Below are positions 1 to 8,382 of a stretch of DNA of 62,241 nucleotides, in pieces; positions within the stretch are counted from its first letter, which is position 1; each line of letters opens with the position of its first letter. The notes under the pieces are model-generated. The model did not search any database, was not told the origin of the DNA, and saw only the letters and a program-made list of their open reading frames with translations. The stretch is taken from contig NZ_JACVVD010000021.1 of the NCBI RefSeq assembly GCF_014534655.1, forward strand, positions 1 through 62,241, read 5' to 3'. The stretch is from Paenibacillus sedimenti (GTDB lineage Bacteria > Bacillota > Bacilli > Paenibacillales > NBRC-103111). The position numbers were made by a program, and so were the translations under genes.

Positions 1-97
1 GACCCACGCGTTCCCATCTCGAACACGACCGTTAAGCCCTCCAGCGTCGATGGTACTTGAACCGAAGGGTTCTGGGAGAGTAGAACGTTGCCAAGCA
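1..97 (+). rRNA. rrf: 5S ribosomal RNA, 3' part
   Basis: The first ~97 bases match the 3' four-fifths of a bacterial 5S rRNA. The CCCATCTCGAACACGA block of loops B/C, the GATGGTA and GAGAGTAG strands of loop E, and the terminal GTTGCCAAGC are all visible. About 20 bases of the 5' end lie outside the window. It is the last gene of an rRNA operon read in the same direction as almost all genes here. Confidence 0.95.
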
Positions 98-101
98 CAA
101 T

Positions 102-141
102 AAAGAGCCTTTTTGAGAGAAATCTCGAGAAGGCTCTTTTC
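102..141 (+). terminator. rRNA operon terminator
   Basis: A strong stem (AAGAGCCTT paired with AAGGCTCTT, extended by GAGA/TCTC) is followed by a T run, a few bases after the 5S rRNA. It is a typical rho-independent end of an rRNA operon. Confidence 0.9.
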
Positions 142-155
142 TCATTTTCACCAAT

Positions 156-184
156 GCAAAGAACCCGCATCAAGGGGATGCAGG
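156..184 (-). terminator. Possible terminator of the 209-733 gene
   Basis: On the minus strand a short GCATC/GATGC stem flanked by further C/G pairs is followed by TTCTTTG, about 25 bases after the stop of the minus-strand membrane-protein gene. The stem is short and the T run imperfect, so it is only a candidate. Confidence 0.4.
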
Positions 185-208
185 TGATTGCCGTAACTCC
201 TTCTACTT

Positions 209-733
209 TTACTGCATATAACAGGATGTATCCTTTGATGTAATCTTGATAAGTCCATTTTTCCGATAGGGACGAAAGCGGAAGAGCATCCATAACCGCG
301 GCATCATGATCCAAAAATGAAAGATGGCCAAGTATTTTAGCCAAATATGGGGAATCCATGGGTACAGGATTGCAATGTAAGCTAGACCGATCCAGAATAA
401 GTGCAGCTGTACTTTGCTCACTAATCGAATTGAGGCATTGCCGTCAGGCAAGATCCCGCACCAGAAGATCCCCCATTTGAAGGACCACCCTCTCATGGCG
501 CTTCCAATCGTAAATTGAAAGTAAATGCGCACCAGCAAGGTATGAGCGATAATTAGAATCGGATAGCTAATTAGAATAGCTAGCCAATTCGTTGTATTCA
601 ATTGATAGAGTAGTATCGTAACGAGCAGGAGAAAATAGAGAATTATCTTATATACTGCATGGTGCATTCTTTTCATTAAAGTGTAACTATAGATTGTAGA
701 GTTTTTGGAGAGAGTTGGATCTTGTAACGACAT
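209..733 (-). CDS. Hypothetical membrane protein, 174 aa
   Basis: I do not recognise this protein. A basic N-terminus is followed by hydrophobic helices at about residues 27-43, 49-70 and 110-150, so three or four membrane segments are likely, and the C-terminus is basic and rich in Arg, Trp and Phe (around PRLWMLFRFRPYRKNG). It has a clear ribosome-binding site (GGAGG, five bases before the ATG, minus strand). It lies alone between the rRNA operon and csfB on the strand opposite its neighbours, and the B. subtilis locus has no counterpart that I know. The good start site and intact frame support a real gene; its function is unknown. Confidence 0.75.
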   Translation of the reverse strand: MSLQDPTLSKNSTIYSYTLMKRMHHAVYKIILYFLLLVTILLYQLNTTNWLAILISYPILIIAHTLLVRIYFQFTIGSAMRGWSFKWGIFWCGILPDGNASIRLVSKVQLHLFWIGLAYIAILYPWIPHIWLKYLAIFHFWIMMPRLWMLFRFRPYRKNGLIKITSKDTSCYMQ

Positions 734-810
734 GATGACCTCCGTAAGACAATAGAACGTAATATAAGTCTATATCGGCAGAAACCTTCCAAAATATGAG
801 TGCATAGCTA

Positions 811-840
811 GTTTAGGAGAAATGAGCTTCGGATATACTA
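811..840 (+). promoter_or_regulatory. Candidate sigma-F promoter of csfB
   Basis: GTTTA (811-815), 15 bases, then GGATATACTA (831-840) fits the forespore sigma-F pattern GYWTA-N15-GGnrAnAnTw with one weak position. csfB is a sigma-F-dependent gene in B. subtilis, and this site is about 70 bases before its start codon. No transcript data are available here. Confidence 0.6.
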
Positions 841-850
841 ATATAATAAA

Positions 851-895
851 GGATATGCTTACGAAGAAAGTTTTCTTACGAAAACTCTAAGGAGT
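851..895 (+). repeat. Forespore-leader repeat, copy 1
   Basis: This stretch contains ATATGCTTACGAAGAAAG and ends in AAAACTCTAAGGAG. It is shared, with few changes, with the leader of sspF at 18211-18304. It includes the hairpin AGTTTTC/GAAAACT and lies between the promoter and the start codon of csfB, supplying the region just before its ribosome-binding site. Confidence 0.75.
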
Positions 896-907
896 TGAGG
901 TGATCAG

Positions 908-1108
908 ATGGAGGAGAATCGGATCGGGGTATGTATGATTTGTGAGCAGCAGCGAATTGGCGGGATTCGAATTATTACGGCCTTTATATGCGATGAGTGC
1001 AGTAGTGAAATGGTTAGAACCGATGTTAGAGATCACAAATATCCTTTTTTTGTGAAACAAATGAAAAAAGTACTTTATACGGATCATGCGAGAACATACA
1101 CGAACTAA
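908..1108 (+). CDS. csfB: Anti-sigma-G factor Gin (CsfB)
   Basis: A 66-residue protein with two Cys pairs (CMIC near residue 9 and CDEC near residue 28) typical of the zinc-binding Gin/CsfB family. In the family it binds sigma-G, and sigma-E, to block early activity in the forespore. Length and position, upstream of yaaO and tmk, match B. subtilis csfB, although xpaC and yaaN are missing. Expression in the forespore is suggested by the sigma-F-like promoter at 811-840. The start is the ATG preceded by GTTGAGGTGATC; an antisense frame over the same bases is a shadow. Confidence 0.9.
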   Translation: MEENRIGVCMICEQQRIGGIRIITAFICDECSSEMVRTDVRDHKYPFFVKQMKKVLYTDHARTYTN

Positions 1109-1111
1109 GAG

Positions 1112-1140
1112 AAAAGCTTCTAGCTAGAAGCTTTTTTGTT
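1112..1140 (+). terminator. csfB terminator
   Basis: A perfect 12-bp palindrome (AAAAGCTTCTAG and its complement) ends in a T-rich run immediately after the csfB stop codon. Confidence 0.9.
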
Positions 1141-1200
1141 TTTTCAGCGGCTATAATCTACTATAGGGGTATCATATAGATCGTTGAAGGAGCAGAATGA

Positions 1201-2706
1201 ATGTCTATGTTTGAAAATAGGAAATCAATAGCCCCCTTATATGAGGCAATGATAGCACACAATCAGAGTCAGCCGTCTAGCTTCCATGTTCCCGGACATA
1301 AATCCGGACTGGGAGTTTTAGATGAAGCAAAGCCATTTTTACAAGCGGTGATGTCCATCGATTATACCGAGATAACTGGGCTTGATGATTTACACCATGC
1401 TGAGGGAGCTATATTGGAGGCAGAGCAGCTTGCCGCGGATTGTTTCGGAGCTGAGGAGACTTATTTTCTCGTAGGTGGAAGTACGGCGGGCAATCTAGCC
1501 ATGATTACGTCGGTCTGTGAACGGGGCGATTTGATCTTAGTGCAAAGAAACGTCCATAAATCCGTCATTCACGGACTCATGCTAGCCGGCGCAAGAGCGG
1601 TTTTTTTATCTCCTGCATGGGATCATGAGACCGGAACAGCAACTGGCATACATATAGAAGATGTAAAGCTGGCACTTAGACGATATCCTGAGGCAAAAGC
1701 CCTCTTACTGACGAATCCAAACTATTACGGACTGGGAGTAGATCTCAGACCATTCGCTCAGCTTATGCATGAACAGGATAAGTTACTGCTTGTGGATGAA
1801 GCGCATGGGGCGCATTATGGCTTTCACGAGGAAGTTCCGGCTTCCGCGTTATCAAGCGGGGCTGATGTCGTTGTACAGTCAACGCATAAAATGCTCACTG
1901 CGATGACGATGGGAGCTATGCTGCATGTAAAGGGGCCGCGCATAGATCGAGTAGCCATTAAACAGCGGTTAGCCATGCTTCAGAGCTCCAGTCCGTCCTA
2001 TCCGATTCTAGCTTCGCTTGATTTAGCGAGAAAGAGAATGCATACGGAAGGTAAAGCGTGGATCAGCCGAGGGCTTGGGGTTGTCAAAGAGTTCAGGGCG
2101 CTGCTTAATGAGCTAAAAACATTCGGCTATCATTCATATGACTTTCCTAACGTAAAAGATCATGGGTTTTCGACAGCGGATCCCTTCAAAGTGAGTATTT
2201 ACGACAAAACAGGTACGTTATCGGGCTCAGATCTTCAAGATCTTCTCGAAGCTTGCGGCTGTTTCGTTGAGATGGCAGATGCACGGAATGTCTTGCTCGT
2301 ATTTTCGCCAGCATCCAGCAGGGATGATGTTTGGAGGGTCTACCAAGCCTTGGCTAACATTAATTTGGACGAACAGTTGCAAAAGAAGGAACTTCTAGAG
2401 CCTATCTCGAATATAAGTATATTACCCCCAGATACACAAATTTCGACGCCAATCGCCTTTGATTTGCGAGATTTGCGGAAAACAGGGTCTAACGAGTCCT
2501 ATGTAAGTACAGTCACGATCCAAGATGCCATTGGAAAACGTTCTGCGGACATGGTAATTCCTTATCCGCCGGGAATTCCATATTTGTACCCGGGCGAAAC
2601 CATCACAGCATCGGTTGCCGAAGCGCTGGAGCAGCTTGCCATGAACGGAATCCGGTTCCAAGGCACCGCATTTGGACAGACACAAAAGCTAAAGATATAC
2701 ACATAA
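1201..2706 (+). CDS. yaaO: Orn/Lys/Arg decarboxylase family protein
   Basis: A PLP-dependent fold-type I decarboxylase of the YaaO/SpeA family, 501 aa. Visible motifs are HVPGHK (about 29-34), the GGSTAGN phosphate-binding region (about 92-98), DEAHG (199-203) and the STHK Schiff-base lysine (K230), with the C-terminal domain of the family. The family acts on arginine, lysine or ornithine in polyamine metabolism; the substrate cannot be read from sequence. A GAAGGAG site precedes ATG 1201. As in B. subtilis it is directly upstream of tmk, which suggests co-transcription. Confidence 0.9.
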   Translation: MSMFENRKSIAPLYEAMIAHNQSQPSSFHVPGHKSGLGVLDEAKPFLQAVMSIDYTEITGLDDLHHAEGAILEAEQLAADCFGAEETYFLVGGSTAGNLAMITSVCERGDLILVQRNVHKSVIHGLMLAGARAVFLSPAWDHETGTATGIHIEDVKLALRRYPEAKALLLTNPNYYGLGVDLRPFAQLMHEQDKLLLVDEAHGAHYGFHEEVPASALSSGADVVVQSTHKMLTAMTMGAMLHVKGPRIDRVAIKQRLAMLQSSSPSYPILASLDLARKRMHTEGKAWISRGLGVVKEFRALLNELKTFGYHSYDFPNVKDHGFSTADPFKVSIYDKTGTLSGSDLQDLLEACGCFVEMADARNVLLVFSPASSRDDVWRVYQALANINLDEQLQKKELLEPISNISILPPDTQISTPIAFDLRDLRKTGSNESYVSTVTIQDAIGKRSADMVIPYPPGIPYLYPGETITASVAEALEQLAMNGIRFQGTAFGQTQKLKIYT

Positions 2707-2745
2707 CCATACATCATCTGGTAACACAGCATTCAGGAGGACAGA

Positions 2746-3405
2746 GTGGAAGGGATATTCATAACGTTTGAAGGGCCGGACGGCGCAGGGAAAACAACGC
2801 AATTACGAAGATTGGCCGAGGAGCTTAGGCAAATGGGACATGAGGTCGTGGTTACGAGGGAGCCTGGGGGTACGGCGATTAGCGACAAGATTCGCAGCAT
2901 CATTTTAGATCCTGTTCATGAAGAGATGGTCGATCAGGCAGAAGTGCTGCTGTACGCGGCATCCAGGGCGCAGCATGTACATGAGCTCATTTTACCGGCG
3001 CTCAAAGCAAACAAAATCGTCTTGTGCGATCGATTCATTGACGCCAGCATTGCTTATCAAGCGTATGGTCTGGGTGCGGACTTAGAAACGGTCAGAGAAG
3101 TGAACCGGTTTGCCAGTTCCGGTTTGCAGGCGACACGGACATACATTCTGGATGTACCCGTGGAAGTGAGCTTGGCTAGACTGCACCAAAGAGCGGCTGG
3201 AACGGAAACTGCTGCACAGCAATTAGATCGGATCGAGCAAAAAAACGTTGAATACCACAGCCGAGTGCGTGCGGGATTTCATCAAATTGCAGCCGATCAT
3301 CCGGAGCGTGTACGCGTTGTGAATGCGGATCGCAGCCAGGATGAAATTGTCGCAGACATATTATCGGATTGTAACCGTTTGCTAAAGGAACATCTTTCCG
3401 TCTAA
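2746..3405 (+). CDS. tmk: Thymidylate kinase
   Basis: Phosphorylates dTMP to dTDP in the cytosol for DNA precursor synthesis. At 219 aa it has the P-loop GPDGAGKTT (10-18), the TREPGG substrate motif (37-42), the DRF motif (95-97) followed by the SIAYQAYG segment, and the LID region near residue 150. The start is a GTG with AGGAGG five bases upstream. It is the first of a close-packed set of replication genes (tmk, yaaQ, yaaR, holB). Confidence 0.97.
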   Translation: MEGIFITFEGPDGAGKTTQLRRLAEELRQMGHEVVVTREPGGTAISDKIRSIILDPVHEEMVDQAEVLLYAASRAQHVHELILPALKANKIVLCDRFIDASIAYQAYGLGADLETVREVNRFASSGLQATRTYILDVPVEVSLARLHQRAAGTETAAQQLDRIEQKNVEYHSRVRAGFHQIAADHPERVRVVNADRSQDEIVADILSDCNRLLKEHLSV

Positions 3406-3451
3406 GGCAAGAAACCCATTATTAGTTTATAATGAAGAGGAGGAATCACCC

Positions 3452-3781
3452 ATGAAACTAGTCGTTGCCGTTGTTCAAGACAAAGACAGTAACCGTCTCT
3501 CTAATGCGTTGATTAAAGAGGGTTTTCGCGCTACGAAGCTAGCAAGTACAGGTGGCTTTCTGCGAGCCGGAAATACAACCTTTATGATCGGTACCGAGGA
3601 TGAGAGGGTACAAGAGGTTATGCAGGTTATCCGTGCCAATTGCAAAATTCGGGAGCAGCTTGTCACACCGGTTTCGCCTATGGGAGGAACGACGGATTCC
3701 TACATTCCATTTCCTGTGGAAGTTCAAGTGGGTGGAGCAGCTGTATTCGTACTGCCTGTAGAACGATTTGAACATTATTAA
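3452..3781 (+). CDS. darA: Cyclic di-AMP receptor DarA (PII-like)
   Basis: A 109-aa PII-like signalling protein matching the YaaQ/DarA family, which forms trimers that bind cyclic di-AMP. The N-terminal VVAVVQDKDS strand, the TKLASTGGFLRAGNTTF T-loop/ligand region and the conserved middle TEDERVQEVMQVI are all recognisable. A GAGGAGG site precedes the ATG. A second c-di-AMP-linked element, a ydaO-type riboswitch, lies at 13319-13490, so this region holds both a protein and an RNA receptor for the nucleotide. Confidence 0.92.
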   Translation: MKLVVAVVQDKDSNRLSNALIKEGFRATKLASTGGFLRAGNTTFMIGTEDERVQEVMQVIRANCKIREQLVTPVSPMGGTTDSYIPFPVEVQVGGAAVFVLPVERFEHY

Positions 3782-3813
3782 TTCAATCTGGAGCACGTAA
3801 GGATGGATGAGTC

Positions 3814-4260
3814 TTGAAAATTAATCCGGGGTGGCAGCCCATCGGTAAGAACGTCAAGGTCAACGAGAACGTCCCGCCGCCACAGCTGGCACCCCGGAAT
3901 TTCTCGGACATCATGCAGCAGCACGATGAGAAGTTTTCGCAGGAGCAGCTGAACAAAATGATGCAGCAAATAACGCTGCAGGGCGATCGTTTGGCGCGAT
4001 CGATGACTGTTCGGGAGCTGCGTCAGTACAAACTGCTGATCAAGCAGTTTCTCGAAGAAACCGCGCGTCGCGGTGTGAACTTAAGAGATACGAAGGGCTG
4101 GGATCGGCGCGGCCGTTCGAAACGATATAAACTTTTGGAGGAAATCGATCGGGAGCTGCTGGCTTTGGCGGATGAGCTGCTGGAGACCGAGCAGGGGCGG
4201 ATTGATATTTTGCAGAAAATCGGAGAAATCCGAGGGATGTTGATTAACCTGTTATTTTAA
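3814..4260 (+). CDS. yaaR: DUF327 family protein YaaR
   Basis: A 148-aa mostly helical charged protein of the YaaR/DUF327 family, function unknown. Its recognisable part is the C-terminal half: ETARRGVNLRDTKGWDRRGRSK followed by a long coiled helix ending in LREIRGML-like residues. The start is TTG 3814, preceded at a distance by GTAAGGATGGATGAG. It lies between darA and holB, as in B. subtilis, in what is likely one transcript. Confidence 0.88.
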   Translation: MKINPGWQPIGKNVKVNENVPPPQLAPRNFSDIMQQHDEKFSQEQLNKMMQQITLQGDRLARSMTVRELRQYKLLIKQFLEETARRGVNLRDTKGWDRRGRSKRYKLLEEIDRELLALADELLETEQGRIDILQKIGEIRGMLINLLF

Positions 4261-4285
4261 ATGGACCGAATGGAGAAGACCACTT

Positions 4286-5263
4286 ATGTCCTTCCAAGCA
4301 ATACCCGGACAAGCAGCGGCCAAACGGTTGCTGCAGAACGGGCTGCGACAGGACAAGCTGTCGCATGCGTATATTTTTAGCGGACCGGTTGGCACCGGCC
4401 GTTCAGAAATGGCGCTGGCTCTCGCCAAAGCTATTTACTGTAAGCATTCAGTTGATGATGCGTGTGGAGAATGTCTGGAATGCCGCAAGGTGGAACATCG
4501 TAACCATCCGGACCTGCACGTGGTAGAGCCGGAAGGCGCGTCGATTAAGATCGAGCAAATTCGTGATTTGCAAAAAGAGTTTGCTTACCGGGCTACAGCC
4601 TCGGGAACCAAAATCTACGTCCTTCATCATGCTGAAAAAATGACCGTTCAGGCTGCCAACAGCTTGCTGAAGTTTCTTGAAGAGCCAACCTCGCGTGTCG
4701 TTGCGATTCTTATTACTGAGAACGGGAATGCGCTGCTGCCAACGATTCAATCTCGTGCACAATGGATCAGTTTTACACCCCTGCCTCGTGATGAAATGGT
4801 GCTGACATTGTTACAAGAGGGGTATCCCGCAGCGCTGGTGCAGCCGGCTGCTCATTTAACGGCAGGATTACGTGCGGCAAGGGAACTTATCGCGGCAAAT
4901 TGGTTTGCAGAAATGAGAACCGTAGTGTTACAATTAGCGAAGGAGACGCTCACACGTTTCCCTTCTTCTATGATTACGGTTCAGCACAAGATTGTGAAGA
5001 CAGAGCTGGCGGATCACATGTCGAGTTTGTTTGACCTGTTGATTCTCTGGTTTAAAGATATGGTGCAGCTGCGCCTTGAGCGCAGGGACAAGCTTGTTTA
5101 TAACGACCAGCTGGACTGGATGGGCTCCCTCGCATTCAGCCGGGACGTCTCCGATTGGGTGCGTATGATGGAACAAGCGGTAGATCTGCAAAAACGTCTA
5201 CGCTTTAACGCCAATTCACAGCTGGTTATCGAGAAAATGCTCGTGGAGATGCAGGGGGTGTAG
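4286..5263 (+). CDS. holB: DNA polymerase III delta' subunit
   Basis: Clamp-loader delta' subunit, 325 aa, which helps load the beta clamp on DNA. The AAA+ N-domain carries a degenerate Walker A, GPVGTGRS (33-40), with Arg39 where active ATPases have Lys, as expected for the non-hydrolysing delta' subunit. A four-Cys zinc site follows (C52, C60, C63, C66) and the SLLKFLEEP motif is at about 126-134. The next gene starts one base after its stop, so translation is probably coupled to yaaT. Confidence 0.95.
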   Translation: MSFQAIPGQAAAKRLLQNGLRQDKLSHAYIFSGPVGTGRSEMALALAKAIYCKHSVDDACGECLECRKVEHRNHPDLHVVEPEGASIKIEQIRDLQKEFAYRATASGTKIYVLHHAEKMTVQAANSLLKFLEEPTSRVVAILITENGNALLPTIQSRAQWISFTPLPRDEMVLTLLQEGYPAALVQPAAHLTAGLRAARELIAANWFAEMRTVVLQLAKETLTRFPSSMITVQHKIVKTELADHMSSLFDLLILWFKDMVQLRLERRDKLVYNDQLDWMGSLAFSRDVSDWVRMMEQAVDLQKRLRFNANSQLVIEKMLVEMQGV

Positions 5264-5264
5264 C

Positions 5265-6068
5265 ATGTATTCGGTAGTTGGCGTCCGCTTTAAGAAAGCG
5301 GGTAAAATATATTATTTCGATCCGATCGATCTGCCTATAGAAAAAGAAAGCGCCGTAATTGTTGAAACCGCACGCGGCGTGGAATATGGCAAGGTTGTTG
5401 TCGGGAAAAAGAACGTCAGGGAAAATGACGTGGTTCTGCCGCTGAAAAAGGTGATCCGCATCGCGGATAACTCGGATGCCGATTTGGTGGAAGAGAACAA
5501 AAAAGCAGCCAAGGATGCGTTCCAAACGTGCCATGAGAAGATCAAAGACCATAATCTTAAGATGAAGCTCGTGGACGTAGAGTATACATTTGACCGCAAT
5601 AAAATTATTTTTTATTTCACAGCTGAGGGACGTGTAGATTTCCGTGAGCTCGTAAAGGATTTGGCCAGCATTTTCCGGACTCGGATCGAGCTGCGTCAAA
5701 TCGGTGTACGGGATGAAGCCAAAATGCTTGGCGGTATCGGTCCGTGCGGGCGAATTCTTTGCTGCTCTTCGTTTTTGGGCGATTTTGAGCCGGTATCGAT
5801 CAAGATGGCGAAGGATCAGAATTTGTCGCTAAACCCGACGAAGATTTCCGGACTTTGCGGACGGTTAATGTGTTGTTTGAAATATGAGCACGATAACTAT
5901 GAAAGTGCCAAAGACTCGCTGCCGACCGTAGGCAGACATGTCATTACTTCATTTGGTAACGGAAAGGTACTCGGTTTGAATATTAACGAGCGTACCGCTA
6001 AGGTTCAGTTGTTTGACCTTGGTAAAGTGTTGGATTTGCCTTTCGATGATGTGGTAGAACAAGAGTAG
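5265..6068 (+). CDS. ricT: PSP1-domain protein RicT (YaaT)
   Basis: A 267-aa PSP1 family protein, the RicT member of the RicA-RicF-RicT complex, which binds Fe-S clusters and partners RNase Y in mRNA processing; it also affects the Spo0A phosphorelay. Two diagnostic cysteine clusters are visible: GPCGRILCC (C161, C166, C167) and GLCGRLMCC (C198, C203, C204). The gene starts one base after the holB stop codon and is followed by yabA, the usual order. Confidence 0.94.
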   Translation: MYSVVGVRFKKAGKIYYFDPIDLPIEKESAVIVETARGVEYGKVVVGKKNVRENDVVLPLKKVIRIADNSDADLVEENKKAAKDAFQTCHEKIKDHNLKMKLVDVEYTFDRNKIIFYFTAEGRVDFRELVKDLASIFRTRIELRQIGVRDEAKMLGGIGPCGRILCCSSFLGDFEPVSIKMAKDQNLSLNPTKISGLCGRLMCCLKYEHDNYESAKDSLPTVGRHVITSFGNGKVLGLNINERTAKVQLFDLGKVLDLPFDDVVEQE

Positions 6069-6125
6069 AGGCTTATTACCGCGAGAAGCTGCGACGTAAG
6101 CATGGATGGCACTAGAGGTGAAATC

Positions 6126-6467
6126 GTGGATAAACAGGATATTTTCGAACAGATTGACGGTATCGAAGAAAGAATGGGCGCCACTTATGAAGAGCTTGGT
6201 GCCTTAAAGAAAAGAATCATTTTACTCATTGAAGAAAACAAGCGACTAAGCATTGAAAACCAGCAGCTTCGCAAGCTGATTCGGCAAGAGGAAACGATTG
6301 TAGAGCAGCCGGTAGGATTGGCCAAAGAGCCGCCTCCCCTCGTTGGCGCCGGTTACGATAACTTGACCCGTTTGTATAATGAAGGTTTTCATATTTGCAA
6401 TGTCTATTATGGACACCTTCGAACTGAGGGAGATTGTTTGTTTTGCTTATCCTTTTTAAATAAATAA
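6126..6467 (+). CDS. yabA: Replication initiation control protein YabA
   Basis: YabA restrains initiation by contacting DnaA and the DnaN clamp. An N-terminal leucine-zipper-like coiled coil (about residues 1-55) joins a zinc-binding C-terminal domain, seen as GYDNLTRLYNEGFHICNVYYG and then GDCLFCLSFLNK with its His/Cys ligands. I place the start at GTG 6126 (113 aa) because AGAGGTG lies five bases upstream and the product then starts VDKQDIFE, like the family; an in-frame ATG at 6102 would add eight residues without a good site. Confidence 0.92.
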   Translation: MDKQDIFEQIDGIEERMGATYEELGALKKRIILLIEENKRLSIENQQLRKLIRQEETIVEQPVGLAKEPPPLVGAGYDNLTRLYNEGFHICNVYYGHLRTEGDCLFCLSFLNK

Positions 6468-6476
6468 GTCCGTTTG

Positions 6477-6508
6477 ACCGTAGGGGTGCATGCCTTACGG
6501 TTTTTTTC
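6477..6508 (+). terminator. yabA terminator
   Basis: An ACCGTAGG/CCTTACGGT stem around a short loop is followed by seven T, just after the yabA stop. Confidence 0.8.
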
Positions 6509-6545
6509 AATAGAAGAACCGGAAAGGAAATGACGGAGAAAACGT

Positions 6546-7301
6546 ATGAAGCAAGTTCCTTTATTGCCCACAGAACGTATTGATGATTTATTGACGCATA
6601 ATTTGAAAATTATACAGAGTGAGCAGGTATTTAGCTTCTCACTTGATGCCATATTGCTTGCGCGATTTTGCAGTGTAGCTCCTAAGGGGCGTATGATTGA
6701 TTTATGTACAGGCAACGGCGTTGTACCGCTGTTATTAACAACGCGAACTCGCGCGGAAATCTGGGGAGTAGAAATCCAAGAAAGATTGGCTGACATGGCG
6801 GTTCGCAATACGTTGCTCAACGGATTAGAAGAACGGCTGCATATGATTCAAGGGGATCTGCGAACGATTGTGCAGACGCTCGGACACGGGCAGTTTGATA
6901 CGGTTACCGTGAATCCTCCCTATCTTCCCGTACCAAATGGCGAGCAAAATATCAATGAACATATCGCCGCAGCGCGACATGAAATTCATTGCACGCTGGA
7001 GGATGTCATCACAGCAAGCGCCAAGCTGGTCAAGTCTGGCGGTAAAGTGGCAATGGTGCACCGGGCGACGCGACTCGTCGACATCATATGTTTGATGCGG
7101 CAATATCGATTGGAGCCGAAGCGCATCAGGTATGTACATGCACGAGCCGGCGAAGAAGCAATGATGGTGCTGGTCGAGGGTTTGAAGGATGGTAAGCCGG
7201 AAATTCGGACGCTGGCGCCGCTTATTGTATATGATGAGAATCAGGAGTATTGCCAAGAATTGAAGGAAATCTATTACGGGGGCAGAACCTCTTTGATGTA
7301 A
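6546..7301 (+). CDS. yabB: tRNA1(Val) (adenine-N6)-methyltransferase-like protein
   Basis: A class I SAM-dependent methyltransferase, 251 aa, of the YabB/TrmN6 family, which methylates N6 of adenine 37 in a tRNA(Val) in the E. coli relative. Motif I reads IDLCTGNGVVPL (about 51-62) and the catalytic motif IV is NPPY (123-126), typical of N6-adenine enzymes. The ATG is preceded by ACGGAG. It ends immediately before rsmI; the GIY-YIG gene yazA, which sits between them in B. subtilis, is absent. Confidence 0.9.
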   Translation: MKQVPLLPTERIDDLLTHNLKIIQSEQVFSFSLDAILLARFCSVAPKGRMIDLCTGNGVVPLLLTTRTRAEIWGVEIQERLADMAVRNTLLNGLEERLHMIQGDLRTIVQTLGHGQFDTVTVNPPYLPVPNGEQNINEHIAAARHEIHCTLEDVITASAKLVKSGGKVAMVHRATRLVDIICLMRQYRLEPKRIRYVHARAGEEAMMVLVEGLKDGKPEIRTLAPLIVYDENQEYCQELKEIYYGGRTSLM

Positions 7302-8219
7302 ATGAAAAAAATAGGAAAGATGGTGGTTGCACTGGGTTTCAATGTGCAAAAAAGTTACCGAGATGATAGGCAAGGCGTAGGTACCTTATACTTGGTCGCA
7401 ACGCCGATCGGCAATCTCGAAGATATGACCTTTCGCGCGATCCGCACGCTGAAGGAAGTGGACCTCATTGCCGCGGAGGACACGCGGCAAACGCGTAAGC
7501 TGCTGACGCACTTCGAGGTCGCCACGCGACTCGTCAGCTATCACGAACACAACAAGCAGGCAAGCGGACCGGAGCTCGTCCGCTTGCTGCTTGAAGGGCA
7601 GAGCATCGCGCTGGTCAGCGATGCGGGATTGCCGGCCATCTCCGATCCAGGTTACGACCTGGTGAGGATGGCCGTGGAGCAGGGCGTGCCGGTGGTGCCC
7701 ATCCCCGGCGCGAATGCGGCCCTGTCGGCGCTGATTGCATCAGGCCTGCCGACAGAGCGGTTTACCTTCGTCGGATTTCTCCCCAGGGAGAAAAAGGATC
7801 AGACGAAGGTGCTGGAGGAGCTGCAGCTGGCGCAGGGCACGCTGCTGTTCTATGAATCGCCGCACCGCGTGGATAAAACACTTGCCCGCATGGCGGAAGT
7901 GTGGGGGGCGGAGCGCCGGGTTTGTCTCGCCCGCGAGCTGACGAAGCGGTACGAGGAATTTGTCCGCGGCACGATCGCCGAGTGCCTCGCGCATTTAGAA
8001 CAGTACCCGCCGCAGGGCGAGTACTGTATTATCGCCGAAGGTACCTCGGCTGCAGCGGCGGCAGAGGCGGCCGCCGGCTGGTGGGAGCCGCTGACGCTGA
8101 GCGAGCACGTCGAGCATTACGAGCAGCGCGGCAGCGAGCGGAAGGACGCGATGAAGCTGGTCGCGGCGGATCGCGGGCTGTCCAAGCGCGATGTGTACAA
8201 CGCGCTGCTTGAGCGTTGA
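7302..8219 (+). CDS. rsmI: 16S rRNA 2'-O-methyltransferase RsmI
   Basis: Methylates C1402 of 16S rRNA on the ribose. A tetrapyrrole-methylase fold is recognised by GTLYLVATPIGNLEDMTFRA, AAEDTRQTRKLL and the SDAGLPAISDPG segment. As drawn the protein has 305 aa from an ATG directly abutting the yabB stop; the start is uncertain, because GTG 7344 gives a product (VQKSYRDDRQ...) closer to the family N-terminus, and no start has a convincing ribosome-binding site. From about 7450 onward the gene is visibly richer in G and C than its neighbours. Confidence 0.93.
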   Translation: MKKIGKMVVALGFNVQKSYRDDRQGVGTLYLVATPIGNLEDMTFRAIRTLKEVDLIAAEDTRQTRKLLTHFEVATRLVSYHEHNKQASGPELVRLLLEGQSIALVSDAGLPAISDPGYDLVRMAVEQGVPVVPIPGANAALSALIASGLPTERFTFVGFLPREKKDQTKVLEELQLAQGTLLFYESPHRVDKTLARMAEVWGAERRVCLARELTKRYEEFVRGTIAECLAHLEQYPPQGEYCIIAEGTSAAAAAEAAAGWWEPLTLSEHVEHYEQRGSERKDAMKLVAADRGLSKRDVYNALLER

Positions 8220-8267
8220 TGGTGCTCGATTAGGCCGCCGCCACAGCCAGTCTCCAAAAAGCCAGAC

Positions 8268-8313
8268 AAAAAAAGATCTCTAATCCGTGGCCTAGGCCAA
8301 CTGATTAGAGATT
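8268..8313 (-). terminator. abrB terminator
   Basis: Read on the minus strand, a perfect 10-bp stem (ATCTCTAATC at 8276-8285 with its complement at 8303-8312) around a GGCCTAGGCC-containing loop is followed by seven T. The T run lies only on this strand, so it serves abrB rather than rsmI. Confidence 0.85.
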
Positions 8314-8382
8314 AGAGGAGATATGAAAAAGGTTAGAATTACCATAAGGGATTAGTGCTACTTCTATTATATACTATTTTTC

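Noticed and set aside
4380..4410. Defective Walker A in holB taken as a mutation
   Set aside because: The delta' subunit commonly has a non-functional P-loop, so Arg39 is expected and not a sign of decay.
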